From Atherinomorus stipes (taxonomy: Eukaryota; Chordata; Actinopteri; Atheriniformes; Atherinidae), in NCBI GenBank assembly GCA_023101725.1, contig JALJCO010013358.1:124001-188000 (forward strand): DNA of 64,000 nt, written 5' to 3'. Position 1 is the stretch's first letter. The number at the start of each line of letters is the position of its first letter. The notes below the pieces were generated by a model that saw nothing but the letters and a program-made list of their open reading frames with translations, was not told where the DNA came from and made no database searches. The translations under genes and the position numbers were made by a program. Of the stretch, positions 60,199 to 64,000 are shown in pieces.

Positions 60199-61323
60199 CA
60201 CTATATTGCCAAAAGTATTTGCTCATCTGCCTTGACTTACATATGAGCTTAAGTGACATCCCATTCCTAATCCATAGGGTTCAATATTACGTGAGCCACC
60301 CTCTGCAGCTAAAACAGCTTCAACTCTTCTGGGAAGGCTGTCCACAAGGTTTAGGAGTGTGTTTATTGGAATTTTTTAACCATTCTTCCACAAGCGCATT
60401 TGTGAGGTCAGACACTGATGTTGGATGAGAAGGCCTGGCTCTCAGTGTCTGCTCTAATTCATCCCAACAGTGTTCTATTGGGTTGAGGTCAGGAATCTGT
60501 GCAGGTCAGTCCAGTTCCTCCACACCAGACTCTGCATCCAGGTCTTTATGGACCTGCTTTGTGCTCTGGTGCACAGTCATGTTGGAAGAGCCAGCTCCAA
60601 ACTGTTCCCACAAAGTTGGGAGCATGGAATTGTCCAAAATGTCTTGGTATGTTGAAGCACAATGCAGTCAGACAAGCACCATTCTCCTGGCAATCGCCAA
60701 ACCCAGACTACCAGATTACCAGATGGAGAAGCGTGATTTGTCACTCCAGAGAACTCCTCCACTGCTCTAGAGTCCAGTGACAGCGTGCTTTACACCACTG
60801 CATCCCACGCTTTGCATTGCACTTGGCTTGGATGCAGCTGCTCGATCATGGAAACCCATTCCATGAAGCTCTCTGCACATTTTTCTTGAGCCGATCTGAA
60901 GGCCACATGAAGTTTGGAGGTCTGTAGTGACTGACTCTGCAGAAAGTTGGCGACTTCTTTGCATTATACACTTTAGCATCTGCTGACCCCGCTCCATCAG
61001 CTGACGTGGCCTACCACCTCCTGACTGAGTTGTTGTCATTCCCAAACACTTCCATTTTCTTATAACACAGCTGACAGTTGACTGTGGAATATTTAGGAGC
61101 GAGGAAATTTCACAACTGGATTCATTGCACAGTTGGCATCCTATCACAGCTCCACGCTGGAATTCACTGAGCTCCTGAGAGCGATCCATTCTTTTACAAA
61201 TGTTTGTAAAAACAGTCTGCATGCTGAGCTGCTTCATTTTATACACCTGTGGCCATGGAAATGATTGGAACACCTGATTCTGATCATTTGGATGGGTGAG
61301 CAAATACTTTAGGCAATATAGTG
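60199..61323 (-). mobile_element. Tc1-like transposon with intact ends, inactive transposase
   Basis: Inverted ends: CACTATATTGCCAAAAGTAT at 60199 and ATACTTTAGGCAATATAGTG to 61323, with TATA following on the right and a TATAA on the left. The - strand encodes a Tc1 transposase in pieces. An N-terminal paired-like helix-turn-helix region begins MDRSQELSEFQRGAVIG near 61187. A middle part has VVWVWRLPGE, and the C-terminal part contains RARPSHPTSVSDL. Frameshifts and a missing block after the WRLPGE motif, where a GGGG..VWG catalytic segment is expected, make it defective. At about 1.1 kb it is shorter than an autonomous Tc1. Confidence 0.88.
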
Positions 61324-62156
61324 TATACTGTATACCCAGGCAGTTCTTGCTGTGTACCATCAGAGTGCTGGTTTTTAAGTTCACTACTGTTCTCACAATT
61401 GGGCGATAAGCATGCTTCTGCATGTTTGCACCAGATTAACATCCAATCACAAAAAAGATGAACACACTGACAACCACAAGTAGCACATTTTCTGCAAGAA
61501 AAGCTGCAAGACGAAAAGTTGTAAACCAGTTTAAGTCATCAATATCCAACATCGTCGAGGTATAATTACATCTGGATATAAATCATGAAGCTGTGTGTCA
61601 TTAACTTAATGTTCTGCAGGTGCTTGCTTGTGGGATGTAGGAGAATGTTAGTTCTTTACTTTCAAAACTAAAAGTGTTGAATTGCATTTGGAGCAAGAGC
61701 ACAAGATGCACATGATGTCCCCCACTGGTGGCACCTGTTGGTTTGTGACAGCTCAGGTATTTTGTTTAGAGAAACAGCAGTTGTGTATCACACTGAACAC
61801 TCTTCAGTCAAAGAAGTCCTGTTGTTTTTGTCACAATGTGACACAGTGTATGATGGTGTAGAGGGAATGAGGAGGTTATGTCATGTATTTAACGCCAGGA
61901 CATTTTGTTTTCCTTGAATCTAAAGAGATATTTAAGTCTTTAGTTAAAAAAAAAAAGCTTTTGATTTTTAGCTAAGTAGATTTGATGCATGTATGTAGAC
62001 AAAGATGCTGATCCCATAGTGAAACTGATGTTCAATGTACAACAAAAGGAGAAAGCAACTTTCCAACTACCCTTGAGAAAACCATAGTTGCATGTTGAAT
62101 TTCCATTAGAGCTCGTAAACAAAAACTCCTCCATAGTTTTGCTTTGCTGCCTGTTA
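61324..62156. other. Intronic stretch without gene
   Basis: No exon or bounded repeat is seen. Confidence 0.5.
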
Positions 62157-62675
62157 CCGTCATCCTCAAAATTATTCATACCTTTTCATTGAAAAAAATC
62201 TAAATTCACAATAGTATTTCAAAAAACATAAATAATAAATAATAATAAATTAAAATTGACAAAAAATGATTTAGTGAAATAAAATATTGCTTTTTAATTG
62301 GAGTTGAAAATAAACATTTGAAAATATTAAACAAACTAAACTGTCCCAGACTAAATCGAGCCCCTTGCTCATGGACACTGGGCTAAAATACCTGTCAACA
62401 GGTGCAGAAATCTTATTGACGATTACAGAAAACACTTGTTTACAGTAATTTCCTCAAAGTGTTTAGCTTCAGAGCCCCATCATGCTTGTTTACTTGTTGT
62501 ATTTGTTGTGTGTCTGTTTTTCATATTTCTGTTCAACCACAAATTAAAATTAATGTAATCAATTTCATAGAATTTTTCTTTATTATTACTTTTGTAAATT
62601 TACACTTATTTCACTGAAAGCTGATTTTTTTTTCCTTCTTTAATGGGAAGATATTAATAATTTTTAGGCCGACTG
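62157..62675 (+). mobile_element. Tc1-type miniature element, copy 3
   Basis: Imperfect inverted ends (CCGTCATCCTCAAAATTATT at 62157; AATTTTTAGGCCGACTG to 62675) with TA on both sides (62155-62156, 62676-62677). Same orientation and interior as copy 2. It lies only 98 bp upstream of a thsd7b exon. Confidence 0.82.
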
Positions 62676-62773
62676 TATATTTTTAAGTATGAGGGGGTTG
62701 CAGTCGTGTCATGCTTTGCTTAAGTTTTTATTTAAGTGTCAGACTTTTGTAACATGGTCCTCTCAATCCTCAG

Positions 62774-63022
62774 CCTGTGTACCAAGGACAGCTCCCCCCT
62801 GAGCTTCCAGGCATGTGGGATGCCCAAAGACTGTCAGACGTCTGATTGGTCATCCTGGAGTCTCTGCTCCAAGACCTGTCGGTCCACCGATCTGTCTCCC
62901 GGTTACCGCCTTCGGTCCCGGATCGTGACGCAGACCCCGCATGGCAGCGGGAAGCGATGCCCCGTCCTGGAGGAAAAAGAAGCTTGCAACATCATTGGAG
63001 ATTTACTTCCAAAATGCCCCAG
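62774..63022 (+). CDS. thsd7b: thsd7b internal exon, TSP1 module with WSSW motif
   Basis: The exon is preceded by CTCTCAATCCTCAG and followed by a GT donor (CCCAG|GTGACT). It enters in phase 2, so its first base completes a Ser codon begun by the AG at the end of the previous exon. It leaves in phase 2. The 82 whole codons finish module 4 (LCTKDSSPL...MPKDC) and encode the next TSP1 module. That module has W25-S-S-W28-S-L-C31, a WxxW C-mannosylation motif, and CSKTC at 31-35. CSKTC is followed by Arg rather than Gly, so the O-fucosylation consensus is incomplete. The MPKDC, WSSWS, CSKTCRS and EKEAC words agree with my memory of THSD7B. The intron before it is 8,008 bp. Confidence 0.9.
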
Positions 63023-63914
63023 GTGACTCCTCAAATGAACAAAGTTCTGTTTGAATAAAGATCTGATCATGTGTAATCTCTTGACTTAGACCTGCATGAT
63101 TTAAGTGTTTTTTTGTTTTTGTTTTTTCATTTTGGTTGAGATGTTTTTAATGAAGAAGCAAATTTATTACTTTAACTTTTAATTATTTTCTATTTATGTT
63201 TATTATTTCTTATATTCTAAGATAATTAGAAAAATCTCATCCATCTGAAAGATCCTGATCAGGCATGACTTAACTCCACTTAGATAGGATAGAAACAGGG
63301 TTTGCCTTACCCTCTTTCTTTTACCGGCACCGGACTTAAGATAGGCTTTAGCTAATATAACATGCACTGAACAAAGTAGTCAATAGAGAATTACATTCCC
63401 TGCTGGTTAATTTTGTTTTATTCGTTAAATTTACATGGAGTGCCTGGCAGCAGAGGATTTACATGATTAGGGAAAACTCATTACAGAAATTAAGCATTTG
63501 ATAGATTACTAGAGGCTGTTGTTTTGGTAATCTCCTCAAATATTATTGCTTTCTGCATGGCTGCATTTTTCATAGTTGAAACCAAACATTTGTTTGGAAG
63601 TTCTCGAATCAAAATAATCATGCTTCCCTCCCCCTGATATGCTGTGACAAAGCTCTTGCCAAAGACCGCACACGCTAATTTGTCTTTTGCTCTGTGGGAC
63701 TTTGCGACAGCAGCTGTCACGGACATGTGTAAAATGAAACTTTACCCTGTTTGGGTAGATTCATTTACACATTCTTTCTCACAGGGCGACAGTATTGTTT
63801 TTAAACTTAAACACGATTATAAGGACTAGATTTTAAGGTGGATTACAGACAGCGACCCTTTGTCTATTTACCAACAGTTTAGCTTATTATTTCCATGGCT
63901 GTGTGCACTGTCAG
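63023..63914 (+). other. thsd7b: thsd7b intron, 892 bp, phase 2
   Basis: This GT-AG intron is AT-rich, with no transposon or exon recognised inside it. Confidence 0.85.
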
Positions 63915-64000
63915 GTACATGTGGAGGACCACTGACTGGGATGAATGCCGCATCCTGCCCTTACTCAGCCAGCAGGATCAGAGGCTGGCTAATATGAGTC
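63915..64000 (+). CDS. thsd7b: thsd7b exon, 5' part, cut by window end
   Basis: The acceptor is GTGCACTGTCAG at 63903-63914. The first base completes an Arg codon split over a phase 2 intron, matching the phase in which the previous exon ends. The following 28 codons read YMWRTTDWDEC and on through LLSQQDQRL. This begins the next TSP1 module (W..T.W..C) and corresponds to the RYSWRTSEWKEC-like stretch I recall in human THSD7B. The exon runs off the end of the window, so its 3' splice site and any later exons are not visible. Confidence 0.85.

Larger units (their letters stand above)
54766..62773 (+). other. thsd7b: thsd7b intron, 8,008 bp, phase 2
   Basis: This GT-AG intron is bounded by AG|GTAAGC and CCTCAG|C. 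It contains a hAT-like remnant with a Tc1-type insertion, a tRNA-like tandem pair, a deleted Tc1 transposon on the opposite strand and a second Tc1-type miniature element. No further exon is seen, and joining the two flanking exons keeps the frame. Confidence 0.85.

Noticed and set aside
60767..61423. 218-codon - strand frame as a host gene
   Set aside because: It is the N-terminal half of a Tc1 transposase inside terminal inverted repeats, followed by frameshifts.

Overview
This 64 kb window is vertebrate nuclear DNA, almost certainly from a ray-finned (teleost) fish. It has AT-rich introns full of Tc1/mariner, hAT and TTAA-type miniature transposons, tRNA-derived SINEs, L2-like LINE tails and long TA and GATA microsatellites. 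It has no operons, ribosome binding sites or densely packed ORFs. The species cannot be read from the sequence.

The only gene I can support is a thrombospondin type-1 repeat protein on the + strand, identified as thsd7b (thrombospondin type-1 domain-containing 7B). Three consecutive coding exons lie in the last 10 kb: 53910-54765, 62774-63022, and 63915 to the window edge. Their splice sites and phases agree (phase 1 into the first, phase 2 between first and second, phase 2 between second and third). Together they encode part of the extracellular, cysteine- and tryptophan-rich TSP1 array from the N-terminal part of the protein. The first exon encodes about 3.5 TSP1 modules without interruption and carries an unusual histidine-rich segment (11 His in 17 residues).

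Everything upstream of 53910 looks like one very long intron, or intron plus upstream flank, with no recognisable exon. It holds layered transposon insertions. Several can be delimited to the base by target-site duplications: hAT elements at 4059-4955, 33309-33892 and 47695-48840; a Harbinger-like element at 49345-50092; TTAA elements at 34810-35334 and 22877-23089; and a retroposed element at 3774-4029 splitting an older foldback element. A roughly 0.7-0.85 kb repeat family of unknown class occurs four times plus a fragment, in both orientations.

The 8.0 kb intron between the first two exons holds a hAT-like remnant split by a Tc1-type miniature element, a tandem pair of tRNA-like units, an internally deleted Tc1 transposon with intact ends, and another Tc1-type miniature element. 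The last intron (892 bp) is plain. No structural RNA gene, CRISPR array or complete second protein gene was found. Family names for repeats come from memory of fish repeats and terminal structures, not from a database search.
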